Origin: Acanthosepion esculentum
Lineage: Eukaryota > Mollusca > Cephalopoda > Sepiida > Sepiidae
Assembly (NCBI GenBank): GCA_964036315.1
Contig: OZ038485.1
Coordinates: forward strand, 101,633,749-101,697,748
Length of the DNA stretch: 64,000 nucleotides
Direction: 5' to 3'
Shown: in pieces, positions 21,520-30,160 of the stretch
Layout of the letters: the number at the start of each line of letters is the position of its first letter
How positions within the stretch are numbered: the stretch's first letter is position 1
Program-made: the position numbers and the translations under genes
Notes under the pieces: model-generated
What the model was told of the DNA's origin: nothing
Databases searched by the model: none
What the model saw: only the letters and a program-made list of their open reading frames with translations

Positions 21520-21532
21520 ATCTGTCCCTCTT

Positions 21533-22222
21533 TTATACAAGTTTCATTAAAAACAATTGACAAAGTACTGTGATCGATTAACCTTTTTATTCATGTTTTC
21601 TTTCAAATATTATAAAGGAATACAGAATCCCCGTCGACCAGAACAAGAAAATTAAATTAATTAACTATTACAAAAAATAAAATTAAAGCAGGTAACCTTA
21701 TCATCAACAATAACAATTCACTTACAATGATCTAAATTACAGAGGACCAATATTATTTATGAATTTACATGCCCCTAAGAAACTGCTTTCCTGATCGAAC
21801 CAAATTGAAGAATAATTACAAAACGCACACAGAAACCTACTAAACTTCGTTCGCAAAATACCTGTGGAAAATAAGACCGTAATAACCACAATCCCATGTT
21901 AAAAAAAAGGTTAAAAATAAAGGAAGCATTAATAATAATTAAAAAGCAAAGAAAAAGCCAACACTCAATAATATCAACAATGAACACGGTTACATTTTGC
22001 TGACCATGTTTGGAAGTTCAAAAATACATTCTTATCACTATAGATACACATATATAAAAATCTACTTATCCAATTAAAAACAACATCCTTAATAATGGTT
22101 AACAGAATAATCGAAAGCACCCGGGTATGTAGAAACATTTGGACAGTTTTTACACACGTTATGTCCAGAATAGAAAACAAAAAATTGAATAACGAGTACC
22201 TTGTCAATCGTCTTTAATGAAA

Positions 22223-22229
<7 letters not shown>
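21533..22229. mobile_element. Inverted-repeat-bounded AT-rich element
   Basis: AGTTTCATTAAAAACAATTG at about 21540 is matched in inverted orientation near 22197-22228 (27 of 30 bases across the longer alignment). Both ends are followed directly by (TA)n. The right third (21975-22190) has a diverged copy at 49073-49270. No coding capacity. It could be a MITE or a palindromically arranged retroelement remnant. Confidence 0.5.
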
Positions 22230-22313
<84 letters not shown>

Positions 22314-22440
22314 TATTTATATTTATAATATATATAAATATATATATTATAATAATATAAATGATAATAAATTATATATATTATAATATAAATATTATAA
22401 TATATATATTATAATATATATATATATAATATATATATAT
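22229..22440. repeat. (TA)n and AT-rich palindromic repeats
   Basis: Pure TA to about 22306, then imperfect TATATTATAAT-type units. Confidence 0.9.
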
Positions 22441-22690
22441 ATACTGGATTTTAAAATTAAACACATATAAACTAGGGTTAAACAAAGACTTGGGTATTCT
22501 AAATCTGTATAAATATTTCAATAGTTAAAATATTTCTTCAAAAAATTTCTTTAGATATGGCGAAAAATCCTTTTTAAACAATAACCAAAACACCATCTTC
22601 AGTTGTCCGTTAAAGATTCAAACACAATCGCGTTCCACACCACGTGTCGTCCGAGTCTAAAAACAAACACACAAACACAGTAATTTAAGT
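22441..22690. repeat. Direct repeat, copy 1
   Basis: Shares AATTAAACACATATAAACTA, the ATATTTCAA block, CACCATCTTCAGT and a CACGTGTCGTCC-like end with copy 2 at 22722-23040. No identity assigned. Confidence 0.7.
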
Positions 22691-22721
22691 ACAACACACA
22701 TACGAAGAAAAAAAGAAAAAT

Positions 22722-23040
22722 ACTGAATTCTAAAATTAGACACATATAAACTAGGTGTAAACAAACACGTGGATATTTTAAATCTACATAAATATTTCAA
22801 CAGTTAAAAATATTTAAATATATTATGCTATATATATATATATATATATATATTATGCTATATATATATATAATATTTCAACAGTTAAAAATATTTCTTG
22901 AGATATGGTCAAAAAACCTTTTAAACAACATTTAAGACACTATCATCAGTCTTCCGCCAAAAATTCAAACACAGTCGCATTCCACATCACGTGACATCCA
23001 CGCTTCACGACAAACGCTGTAAACAAACACACAAACACAG
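22722..23040. repeat. Direct repeat, copy 2, with internal TA expansion
   Basis: Same unit as copy 1. At 22816-22872 a TATTATGCTA-(TA)n block interrupts it, with the neighbouring 24 bp present on both sides (22792-22815 and 22873-22896). Confidence 0.75.
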
Positions 23041-23134
23041 TATCTCATTTGATTTCTGAGGAAAGACCGAGGTGGTCTGAAATATAAAAAAAAAATAAAA
23101 TAAAAAGATATATATATATATTTATATTTATAAT

Positions 23135-24033
23135 ATAACGCCTCTAAAACAAAACTGCTCTCTATTAACCACCACAAGGATCCATCCCTGCGTCCCATTA
23201 GAATGTCTGAAGACCAACTTCTCGAGAGCTCCTCTCTGCGGCTGCTCGGTCTCATGCTGTCCGCTGATCTGAGATTGAACAAATACATCGAGTCAGTTGC
23301 ATCATCCACCGCTAGGAAAGTTGGTTCCCTGTGCCGAGCCAGGAAATTTTTCTCCCCGGAATCGATCCTCCAAGTCTATAAATCGACCATTCGCCCTTGC
23401 ATGGAGTATTGCTACCATATATGGTCTGGGGCCCCTGCTGTTTGCCTCAGGGTTCTTGATAAGATCCAGAGACGGATATGCAATGTGATTGGCCCTGATC
23501 TGTCATCTCGTCTGCAGTCGCTCTCACACAGACGCGATGTTGCCTCGCTCTGCCTTTTTTACAAGTACATTCACGGTAATTGCTCCGAGGAGCTGCTTTC
23601 GCTTGTCCCTAGGCCTCGTGAATTAAAACGTCCTACGAGGCTGGCATCCCATTCCCACCCCTACACAGTTGAAACTGTTAGATGTAGACGTCTCTTCTAC
23701 TCCAATAGCTTCATGTCTCGCACATTTCGCCTATGGAACGCCCTTCCCTATTACTGTTTCCCTGACAAGTACAATCTCCAACGGTTTATGTGTAGCGTCA
23801 ATCGACATCTCCAGTTGCCTTGATCTATCCACTTCCCTTCTCCACATCCTTTCATCCTTCATTCCTATCTGCTCTCGCTCCAAATCTTCTGTAACCCCCT
23901 TGCCTTGATCGACCCACTGTCTTTCTCTTTCTCCACATCCTCTCCTTTACCACTCCTATCTGCTCTTCCTTCAAACCTTCTATAACCCCTTGCGTGATAG
24001 TGGCCTCCAGCCTTGCTTGGGGTGATACGCTTA
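23135..24033 (+). pseudogene. CR1/Jockey-like LINE, ORF2 C terminus and 3' UTR
   Basis: The frame 23203-23823 is intact for 206 codons and covers the region after the reverse transcriptase palm: LRLLGLMLSADLRLNKYIES, RKVGSLCRARKFFSPESILQ, STIRPCMEYCYHIWSGAP, LSHRRDVASLCLFYKYIHGN and a tail ending in NRHLQLP. The 3' UTR runs to GCTTGGGGTGATACGCTT at 24015-24032. It keeps bases at about 23143-23158 that the 27-kb copy lacks. The copy begins next to AT-rich repeats and has no catalytic domain, so it is a 5'-truncated insertion. Close agreement with the copies at 100-492 and 26703-27975 suggests a recently active family. Confidence 0.85.
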
Positions 24034-24041
24034 AAAAACAA

Positions 24042-24044
<3 letters not shown>

Positions 24045-24080
<36 letters not shown>
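24045..24080. repeat. (TA)n microsatellite
   Basis: TA run at the 3' end of the LINE, possibly grown from its tail. Confidence 0.95.
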
Positions 24081-24083
<3 letters not shown>

Positions 24084-24099
24084 CATATATAAATATATA

Positions 24100-24268
24100 T
24101 TACTTAAACGTTATTTTTAGTAGATAGTCGTATTTGAGTAGACGCTTTGTTTATTTATTTATTTTCAAGAAATCTTATTAGAGAAAAATATGCACTAGCG
24201 GACAGGATTCGAACCTACGTTCCCCTAGGGGAAACCGTCATTTGACCCCGCGGCTACAGAATGCAAAC
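24100..24268 (-). mobile_element. tRNA-Ser-like SINE (family S), copy 1
   Basis: Minus-strand A box GTAGCCGCGGGGTCAA (near 24252-24236) and B box AGGTTCGAATCCTG (24224-24211) give a tRNA-like head, followed leftward by the family body (AGAAAAATATGC reversed, TTATTTTTAGTAGATAGTCG on the plus strand). A second copy follows at 24405-24605. Confidence 0.65.
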
Positions 24269-24404
24269 AAAGCTGATTAGTGCCTTTAAACACACATTTT
24301 TTCCGATTCTTGAAATAGACATATCTACTCAGTTTCATATCCTAACGTAAACAAAGCTATTCGTAAAGAAATGGGATGCATTTTTCTACTTATTAATCCG
24401 ATAG

Positions 24405-24605
24405 ATTTTTATTACTTAAACATTATTTTTAGTGGATACTCGTCGTATTTGAGTAGATGATCCGTTTATTTATTAAACAGTATATTTATTTATTTTCGCA
24501 TATCGGCCTGAATATTCGAGGAATACTATTAAAGAAAAATATGAGCTCTCAGTCAGGACTCGAATCTGCATTCCCCTATGGTAGAGAAGCACGACTGAAA
24601 ATTGC
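24405..24605 (-). mobile_element. tRNA-Ser-like SINE (family S), copy 2
   Basis: Same orientation and order as copy 1: B box complement CAGGACTCGAATCTGCATTC at 24556-24575, body with ATCGGCCTGAATATTCGAGG, and ACTTAAACATTATTTTTAGT at the far end. Confidence 0.65.
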
Positions 24606-25090
24606 TATGTCTGACGTCTGTGCACGACTGTTACGCGTCTGGCAGCGTGAGTGTTTCCCCAGCTTGGTGTACGACAATTTTTGCCCTTGCTCCTGGTTGC
24701 GCTAGCAGGCTCTCGCAAGCCTCTAGCTCAGTTTGTGGACATCTTCAGTATAGCACACTTTCCCCCGAGTCCGCTTTTGTCTTTGAAATTTTTCTTCAAA
24801 ACACCTCCAAAATGTCTGCCAAGAAGAAATTGGCTTTGTCTACCTACCAAGAAGGAAAGAAAGAATATTGATCTCAAAACAAAAATAATGGTGATTCGAA
24901 CAAAGTTCACCATGTTTGCAAGGATTTTTAACCAAAATGTCGTAGGTTCGAAAAAGATTCTAAAATTCCTTTGATCTTTCCTCTTAAAAATAACAAAGAT
25001 TTTGACAATAAAACTTTGTTTTCATTAAGTTCTGGTTATTTCTTTATCATGTTTATTCATTTTTTTAGTGAATCTTTAGATGTACATATA
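24606..25090. other. No recognised feature
   Basis: Frames at 24602-24974 overlap each other and contain no recognisable domain. Confidence 0.35.
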
Positions 25091-25094
25091 TATA

Positions 25095-25464
25095 CAGGGT
25101 GACTAAAAAGTAACTCCCTATTTTATGTATGAGTGGCTAGCCAGCCAGGAGTCCCGACTTAACACATTGTGACTTTTTTCTTTGGGGTTAGTTAAAGGAG
25201 CAAGTCAAACAAAAACTTTGGAAGAACTTGGAAAGGCGAATACAAGATGTCATGTATTCTATACCACAAGTGTTCCTGGTGAAATCAGTTGACGCGATTC
25301 CTGGACGGCTTGAGAAGCTGGTAGCGAAATCTGGTGCCCATATCGAAATTTAAATAAAACCTCATGATAAACACTTTCCTCTCATATTCTTTTCTTGTAA
25401 AAATTATAGTTAGTAAATGAATTATAAGTATTTTAAAATGTGAAGTTACTTTTCAATCACACTG
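25095..25464 (+). mobile_element. Mariner-type MITE with transposase remnant
   Basis: Left end CAGGGTGACTAAAAAGTAAC and right end (reverse complement) CAGTGTGATTGAAAAGTAAC, each flanked by TA, define a 370-bp element. Inside, plus-strand codons give CDFFLWG at about 25167-25190, a stop, then RRIQDVMYSIPQVFLV and a C-terminal tail to a stop near 25352. This is the last part of a mariner-type transposase, so the element is an internal-deletion derivative and non-autonomous. Confidence 0.75.
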
Positions 25465-25534
25465 TATGTATATATATATATATATATTTGAATTGGACAG
25501 AGTCCGACAATTTATTTAAAGACATTTTTTATAT

Positions 25535-25746
25535 GTTTAACGTTCTTTTTATAGATACAAGTATTTAAGTAAATACTCTGTTTATAATAAACAGAATTAA
25601 ATAACATTTATCGGCCTGAATGTCGGAGAACGAAAATTTTCTATGAAAATTTCTCGGACATTCAGGCCGGTAAATGTTATTTAATACTGTTTATTATAAA
25701 CAGAGCATTTACTTAAATACCTGTATCTATAAAAAGAACGTTAAAC
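25535..25746. repeat. Long near-perfect palindrome made of SINE family S bodies
   Basis: Arms of about 100 bp: the left arm starts GTTTAACGTTCTTTTTATAG and the right arm ends with its reverse complement at about 25746. The centre lies at GAAAATTTTCTATGAAAATT. Each arm is a SINE family S body (GGCCTGAATGTC, CTGTTTATAATAAACAG). Confidence 0.85.
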
Positions 25747-25748
25747 GT

Positions 25749-25751
<3 letters not shown>

Positions 25752-25837
<86 letters not shown>

Positions 25838-25845
25838 TTAGTGGT

Positions 25846-25910
<65 letters not shown>
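25752..25910. repeat. (TA)n-(GATA)n-(TA)n microsatellite
   Basis: TA run, GATA run at 25798-25834, the short unique stretch ATATTAGTGGTCAA, then TA run. Confidence 0.95.
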
Positions 25911-25911
<1 letters not shown>

Positions 25912-26092
25912 TTCCAAGAGGATAGAATCCAGGTAGAGCTCAATGTCCAGGACAGAGCAAGAATATAATATAAAAGGCTCAAACACTAATATTCCATGGT
26001 TATAATTTATTGCATTGGAATCATAATCCCGATCCAATTCATCAGACCTACAAATTCAAAAAAAGCTTTTTTTGAATGTTTGAGCCTTTTAT
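25911..26092. mobile_element. Fold-back MITE, inverted copy with flank
   Basis: Reverse orientation of 18545-18795: AATGTCCAGGACAGAG flank, then AAGGCTCAAACACTAAT at 25975 and the opposite end TTTGAGCCTT at 26079-26090. The right arm is less well preserved than in the 18.5-kb copy. Confidence 0.65.
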
Positions 26093-26106
26093 ATATATAT
26101 ATATAT

Positions 26107-26312
26107 ATATTTTAGAATTGGACATAGTCCGACAATTTATTTAAAGACATTTTTATATATATTATGTTTAACGTTCTTTTTATAGATACTTGTATATATT
26201 ATGTTTAACGTTCTTTTTATAGATACTTGTATCTATAAAAAGAACGTTAAACATAATATATATAAAAATGTCTTTAAATAAATTGTCGGACTATGTCCAA
26301 TTCTAAAATATA
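26107..26312. repeat. Second long palindrome
   Basis: Arms beginning TTTAGAATTGGACATAGTCC and ending with its reverse complement near 26312; centre at about 26226. The left arm carries an extra direct duplication of GTTTAACGTTCTTTTTATAG. The outer part also occurs singly at 25488-25535. Confidence 0.85.
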
Positions 26313-26404
26313 TGACGTCATTTGTTTACATTTGATACGCTAGAGCAGATATGAATAGAAGAGATTCATGGAAGATTTAAGTTTAAAGATAGTAAAATCG
26401 ACCT

Positions 26405-26637
26405 TGCTAACCAGACGCTGCTCTGTGGCCGAAAGGTTAAGGCACATCACGCGAAATGATGGTTCCGTATAGGATACAGGTCCGATTCCTGTCGGAGAGC
26501 GAAAATTTTCTATGAAAATTTCTCGGACATTCAGGCCGGTAAATGTTATTTAATACTGTTTATTATAAAACAGAGCATTTGTATACTTGTATCTATAAAA
26601 AGAACGTTAAACATAATATATATAAAAATGTCTTTTT

Positions 26638-26640
<3 letters not shown>
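26405..26640 (+). mobile_element. tRNA-Ser-like SINE (family S), best-preserved head
   Basis: The head at 26413-26502 folds as a class II tRNA: A box TGTGGCCGAAAGGTTAAGGC, anticodon stem CATCA/TGATG with loop CGCGAAA giving CGA (Ser) at the anticodon position, a variable arm, and B box GGTCCGATTCC. Position 33 is G where a working tRNA has T, and the body follows directly (GAAAATTTCTCGGACATTCA), so it is a SINE and not a tRNA gene. The body ends with the same blocks as the palindromes at 25535 and 26107. Confidence 0.75.

Positions 26641-26644
<4 letters not shown>

Positions 26645-26698
<54 letters not shown>
26645..26698. repeat. (TA)n microsatellite
   Basis: TA run between the SINE and a fold-back MITE end (AAGGCTCAAACATTC) that abuts the LINE. 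Confidence 0.95.
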
Positions 26699-26701
<3 letters not shown>

Positions 26702-26702
26702 C

Positions 26703-27973
26703 TCAAACATTCAAAAAATGAATTTGTCTACCAAGCTATTCATAATAACGGTGAAGCTTGTGCCGTGTCCCTAGACATCTCCAAAGCGTTTGATAGACTT
26801 TGGCATGCCGGCCTTCTTCGCAAGCTCCAGGGTTATGGTATTACAGGTCGATTGTTTGACCTAATACAATCATTCCTGTCAAACCGTGAATTGAAGGTCG
26901 TTCTCAATGGATTCATCTCCAGCTCCTATCCCACTAATGCAGGTGTTCCTCAAGGCTCCATCCTAGGCCCTACTCTGTTCTTCATATTCATAAACGACCT
27001 TTCTGACGCCATAGATTCCCAAGTCGGCATCTATGCGGACGACACCACAATTTACTCCTGCCTCAAACACAAATCAAGTGATGCTGACAAAGTTAACCTG
27101 GCAGTTCGATTAGAAAAGGACCTCCAATCGGTTGTGAACTGGGACAAGAAATGGATGGTTAACTTTAACGCCTCTCTATTAACCACCACAGGGATCCATC
27201 TCTGCATCCCATTAGAATGTCTGAAGACCAACTTCTCGAGAGCTCCTCTCTGCGGCTGCTCGGTCTCATGCTGTCCGCTGATCTGAGATGGAACAAATAC
27301 ATCGAGTCAATTGCATCACCCACCACAAGGAAAGTTGGCTCCCTGTGCCGAGCCAGGAAATTTTCCTCCTCAGAATCGATCCTCCAAATCTATAAATCGA
27401 CCATTCGCCCTTGCATGGAGTATTGCTGCCATATATGGTCTGGAGCCCCTGCTGTTTGCCCCAGGGTTCTTGATAAGATCCAGAGACGGATATGCAATGT
27501 AATTGGCCCTGATCTGCCATCTCGTCTGTAGTCGCTCTCTCACAGACGCGACGTTGCCTGGCTCTGTCTTTTTTACAAATACTTTCACGGTAATTGCTCC
27601 GATGAGCTTCACCGTTGAAACTGTTAGATGTAGACGTCTCTTCTACTCCAATAGCTTCATGTCTCGCACATCTCGCCTGTGGAACTCCCTTCCTTATTCC
27701 TGTTTCCCTGACAAATACAATCTCCAACTATTTAAGTGTAACGTCAATCGACATCTCCAGTTGCCTTGATCTATACACTTCCCTTCTCCACATCCTTTCA
27801 CCTTTCATTCCTATCTGCTCTCGCTCCAAATCTTCTGTAACCCCCTTGCCTTGATCGATCTACTATCTTTCTCCACATCCTCTCCTTTACCACTCCTATC
27901 TGCTCTTCCTCCAAACCTTCTGTAACCCCTTGCGTGCTAGTGGCTTCCAGCCTTGCTTGGGATGATAAGCTTA

Positions 27974-27975
<2 letters not shown>
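26703..27975 (+). pseudogene. CR1/Jockey-like LINE with reverse transcriptase core (broken)
   Basis: This is the longest copy of the main LINE family. From about 26716 it encodes the palm of a non-LTR reverse transcriptase: AVSLDISKAFDRLWHAGLL (motif A), GVPQGSILGPTLFFIFINDL (motif B region) and IYADDTTIY (motif C, about 27030-27056) with intact catalytic aspartates. At about 27175, 16 bp present in the 23-kb copy are missing, which moves the C-terminal region into another frame (27217-27531). A stop at 27529-27531 and a deletion near 27607 follow. The 3' UTR ends at GATGATAAGCTTAAAA (27960-27975). The fingers and endonuclease domain are absent (5' truncation next to a fold-back MITE end). 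Such enzymes copy LINE RNA at a nicked target and can also mobilise SINEs with similar tails. Confidence 0.85.

Positions 27976-27976
<1 letters not shown>

Positions 27977-28041
<65 letters not shown>
27977..28041. repeat. (TA)n microsatellite
   Basis: TA run directly after the LINE A tail. Confidence 0.95.
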
Positions 28042-28044
<3 letters not shown>

Positions 28045-28660
28045 GTGAAATCTTATTAGAGAAAAATATGCCGGAGAGTGTTAAGTTTAAGTTTAGCTAA
28101 AGTGCTAAACTATATTTTTCTTTAGTTAGATAAAATAAATAATAGTTGACAAAACTTCTTTTTATAAAATATGATATTAATTATTTAAATAAAGTAATTA
28201 TTTAAATATATAAACCAATTTTATTTATTTTAATCTATACGTGTTCTTTGTAAAAAGGAACTTTTGAAAGTACTTTCTTTTGTAGAAAGAAAACAATCTA
28301 AGGTTTGAAACAGAAAAATAGACATGCGCAAAACATTTTTACAAAATGAGCAACGTAACCTACCTTCATTGTCTACATTGGAATGCAGTAACAATTATTT
28401 GTCCTTGTCTTACCACGCACACCTCACCAGCTCCGTCTAATTGAATGGCAACTTCGTTGGTTTGGGATTCCTGCACAGCATTTATTTTACACCCACATTC
28501 GACTGTGCTTTTGAAGGAAAAATAATCGTTACGTGCAAAATTAGGTAAAAATCATTACAAAAGTGTGTACGGGAAAGACAAAACAAACATTATATAATGA
28601 ATAACCCAGATAATTCAATGGGGGTAAATTCAGGCTGCAGCAAATGTCATGTCACTAGGA
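28042..28660. other. Mostly unassigned; SINE family S scrap at left
   Basis: 28045-28080 (AAATCTTATTAGAGAAAAAT) matches the family S body at 24168-24190. The rest is AT-rich with nothing recognised. Confidence 0.4.
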
Positions 28661-28668
28661 ATATGCGA

Positions 28669-28792
28669 GTCTATCGGCCATATCACTTTGTAACATCGGT
28701 TCCCGTGCGATCACCGAAGTTAAGCAACGACAAGTGGGCCTAGTCAATAACTAGGTGGGTGGCCGCTTGAGAATACCAGGTTCTGTGAGCTT
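28669..28792 (+). pseudogene. 5S rRNA-like unit 1
   Basis: Full length: GTCTATCGGCCATATCAC, ATCACCGAAGTTAAGCAACG (box A region), TAGGTGGGTGGCCGC (box C region), GTTCTGTGAGCTT. Insertions and substitutions relative to animal 5S rRNA. Confidence 0.8.
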
Positions 28793-28814
28793 CGACGGAT
28801 GAGTGATCTAAAAG

Positions 28815-28932
28815 GCTTACGGCCATTACATGTTGAAACTGTGGTTCTCCTACGCTCATCGAAGTTAAGCAACGTCGAGTTTCGTCAGTACCTAGATGGG
28901 TGACCACTTGCGAATACTGGGTGCTGTAAGAA
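28815..28932 (+). pseudogene. 5S rRNA-like unit 2
   Basis: Full length with well-kept internal control region: TCGAAGTTAAGCAACGTCGA and GTACCTAGATGGGTGACCAC, ending GGGTGCTGTAAGAA. Confidence 0.85.
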
Positions 28933-28955
28933 TCGATGTGTGGGTGATCTAAAGG

Positions 28956-29073
28956 GCTTACAGCCATTACGTGTTAAAACACTGGTTCCCGTATGCTCAC
29001 TAAAGATAAACAATGTTGAGCCTATTCAGTACCTAGATGGGTGATCGCTTGAGAATTCCAAATGATGTTAGTT
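28956..29073 (+). pseudogene. 5S rRNA-like unit 3
   Basis: Full length, more diverged in box A (CACTAAAGATAAACAATG), box C region GTACCTAGATGGGTGATCGC kept. Confidence 0.8.
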
Positions 29074-29098
29074 TGGAAGTGCGGGTCATGTTAGACAC

Positions 29099-29136
29099 TG
29101 GATTGACCGCTTAAGAATACCAGTTGTTGTAAGCTT
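29099..29136 (+). pseudogene. 5S rRNA-like unit 4 (3' part only)
   Basis: GGATTGACCGCTTAAGAATA and CCAGTTGTTGTAAGCTT correspond to the last third of 5S rRNA. Confidence 0.7.
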
Positions 29137-29158
29137 CGATGTGCAGATGGTCTAAAAG

Positions 29159-29277
29159 GGCAAAAGGCCATTGCATATTGAAGCACTGGTTCTCCCACGC
29201 TCACCGAAGTTAAGCAACGTCGAGCCTGGTCATTACTTAGATGGGTGGCCGTTTGAAAATATCAGATTCTGTAAACT
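29159..29277 (+). pseudogene. 5S rRNA-like unit 5
   Basis: Full length: GGCCATTGCATATTGAAGCA, CTCACCGAAGTTAAGCAACG, CTTAGATGGGTGGCCG. Confidence 0.85.
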
Positions 29278-29290
29278 GTGATGTGCGGTG

Positions 29291-29397
29291 GGCTAACGGC
29301 CATTACATGTTGAAACACCGGTGCCCTTACGATCAGTGGTTAAGCAACGTCGAACTTGGATGGATGACCGCTTGAGAATAGCAGCTGTTGTAAGTTT
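29291..29397 (+). pseudogene. 5S rRNA-like unit 6 (internal deletion)
   Basis: GGCTAACGGCCATTACATGT to GCAGCTGTTGTAAGTTT; the stretch between TCGAACTTGGATGG lacks about 10-15 bases found in unit 5. Confidence 0.8.
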
Positions 29398-29400
29398 GAA

Positions 29401-29475
29401 TGTCCGGGTGGTGGCGAGGTTAACGGTTCGGAATTGTAAGTCAGAAAACCGAGTTTCAATCCCAGTCAGGTTCAT
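29401..29475 (+). mobile_element. tRNA-like module after the 5S array
   Basis: A-box-like GTGGTGGCGAGGTTAACGG and B-box-like GAGTTTCAATCCC about 35 bp later, then CAGGTTC. The family A body does not follow; instead a LINE tail in the opposite orientation begins at 29486. Confidence 0.65.
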
Positions 29476-29485
29476 GATCACTTTT

Positions 29486-29515
29486 TAAAAATCATTTCAA
29501 CCCAAGCAAGGCGAT
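29486..29515 (-). mobile_element. CR1/Jockey-like LINE 3' terminus scrap
   Basis: Reverse complement reads GCCTTGCTTGGGTTGAAATG, the conserved LINE 3' end, pointing at the tRNA-like module. Confidence 0.6.
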
Positions 29516-29519
29516 AATC

Positions 29520-29690
29520 TCCTTAAAACTTCCTCGTTGGCCACATGCTCCATCCATGACATTTTCAGCATCCTTCTGTAATACCACAAATCTATTGCCT
29601 AAAGTCTTTTCTTCGTCTCTGAAGATATTGTACAGAATTGACTGCCAAATAGGAAGATTGGCATTGCATAGCAATTCAGCACTTTTTTCT
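29520..29690 (-). mobile_element. Second LINE family, coding scrap
   Basis: Minus-strand codons (FRDEEKTLGN, VVLQKDAENVMDGACGQR) match the block FLKDEEETQ, VVLQKDAKDIMDRACEQR encoded in the alternate frame at 45165-45300, part of the C-terminal region of the second LINE family. About 170 bp only. Confidence 0.55.
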
Positions 29691-29764
29691 TAAATATTTT
29701 TTCTTAATATTTGTATTATTATTTGTTTTTTGTTTTTTTTGGTGGGGGGTTTGGTTTTTTAAGA

Positions 29765-29940
29765 CATCGATTGCAATTCCAAAGTGCATTTACATTCCGA
29801 TGTCACATTCTTGTCGTCAGTTAAAAGACTTTCCAAATAAATTTCTGGACTGACTTTTGATTCTGATATTTTCAGTTCGTAGCAAGCAGTTTGACTCTTC
29901 CTCTTGTCAACAACTACACATTCTGTCTTTTTAAAATTAA
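29765..29940 (-). mobile_element. Second LINE family, post-YADD scrap
   Basis: Minus-strand codons KKTECVVVDKRKS and LESLLTDDKNVTSECK match the region after the YADD motif of the family (compare MVISKRMRPKCD and LGSVLTEHGKCDTEI at 45554-45420). Its right end abuts the chimeric SINE at 29941. Confidence 0.55.
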
Positions 29941-30160
29941 AATACCAGGCACTGTAAGCTTGGATGTGCAGTTGGTGTAATGGATAATGGTTTGGAGTTG
30001 TTATTCGGAGTGCCGAGTTCAAATTCCCGTCGGGTTCATTATATTGATTTACGAGCAAATACCATTAGGAAAGGTATGAATCCGCCACTTCTCCCCAGCT
30101 ATGGGTTAATCAGCAAGACTTGTATTACTAGACCTTTATTATCTCCAAAGAAAAAAAATC
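29941..30160 (+). mobile_element. Chimeric 5S-tRNA SINE (family A)
   Basis: AATACCAGGCACTGTAAGCT is the last 20 bases of 5S rRNA. It is joined through TGGATGTG to the family A tRNA-like head (CAGTTGGTGTAATGGATAAT, B box CGAGTTCAAATTCCC), then the family body (AGGAAAGGTATGAATCC, CTTCTCCCCAGCTATGGGTT) and an A-rich end at 30150-30158. Confidence 0.8.

Larger units (their letters stand above)
28669..29475 (+). mobile_element. Tandem 5S rRNA-like heads joined to a tRNA-like module
   Basis: Six 5S rRNA-like segments in direct order (separate entries) are separated by about 20-25 bp spacers and followed at 29401-29475 by a tRNA-like module. Unit starts are spaced 146, 141 and 132 bp where both neighbours are complete. 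Spacers such as GTGTGGGTGATCTAAAGGGC resemble a shortened A-box region of the tRNA module. Chimeric 5S-tRNA SINEs are an established class (SINE3 in fish, AmnSINE1 in amniotes); the oligomeric head is the unusual part. All units are mutated and most likely not rRNA genes. Confidence 0.8.

Noticed and set aside
24457..24974. Overlapping frames as a possible gene
   Set aside because: They overlap in several frames, partly lie over a SINE, and show no domain.
26413..26502. Functional tRNA-Ser gene
   Set aside because: T33 is replaced by G, stems have mismatches and the SINE body follows without a Pol III terminator run.
28669..29397. Functional 5S rRNA genes
   Set aside because: Every unit has substitutions or indels in conserved helices, one is a 38-bp remnant, and the array leads into a tRNA-like module.
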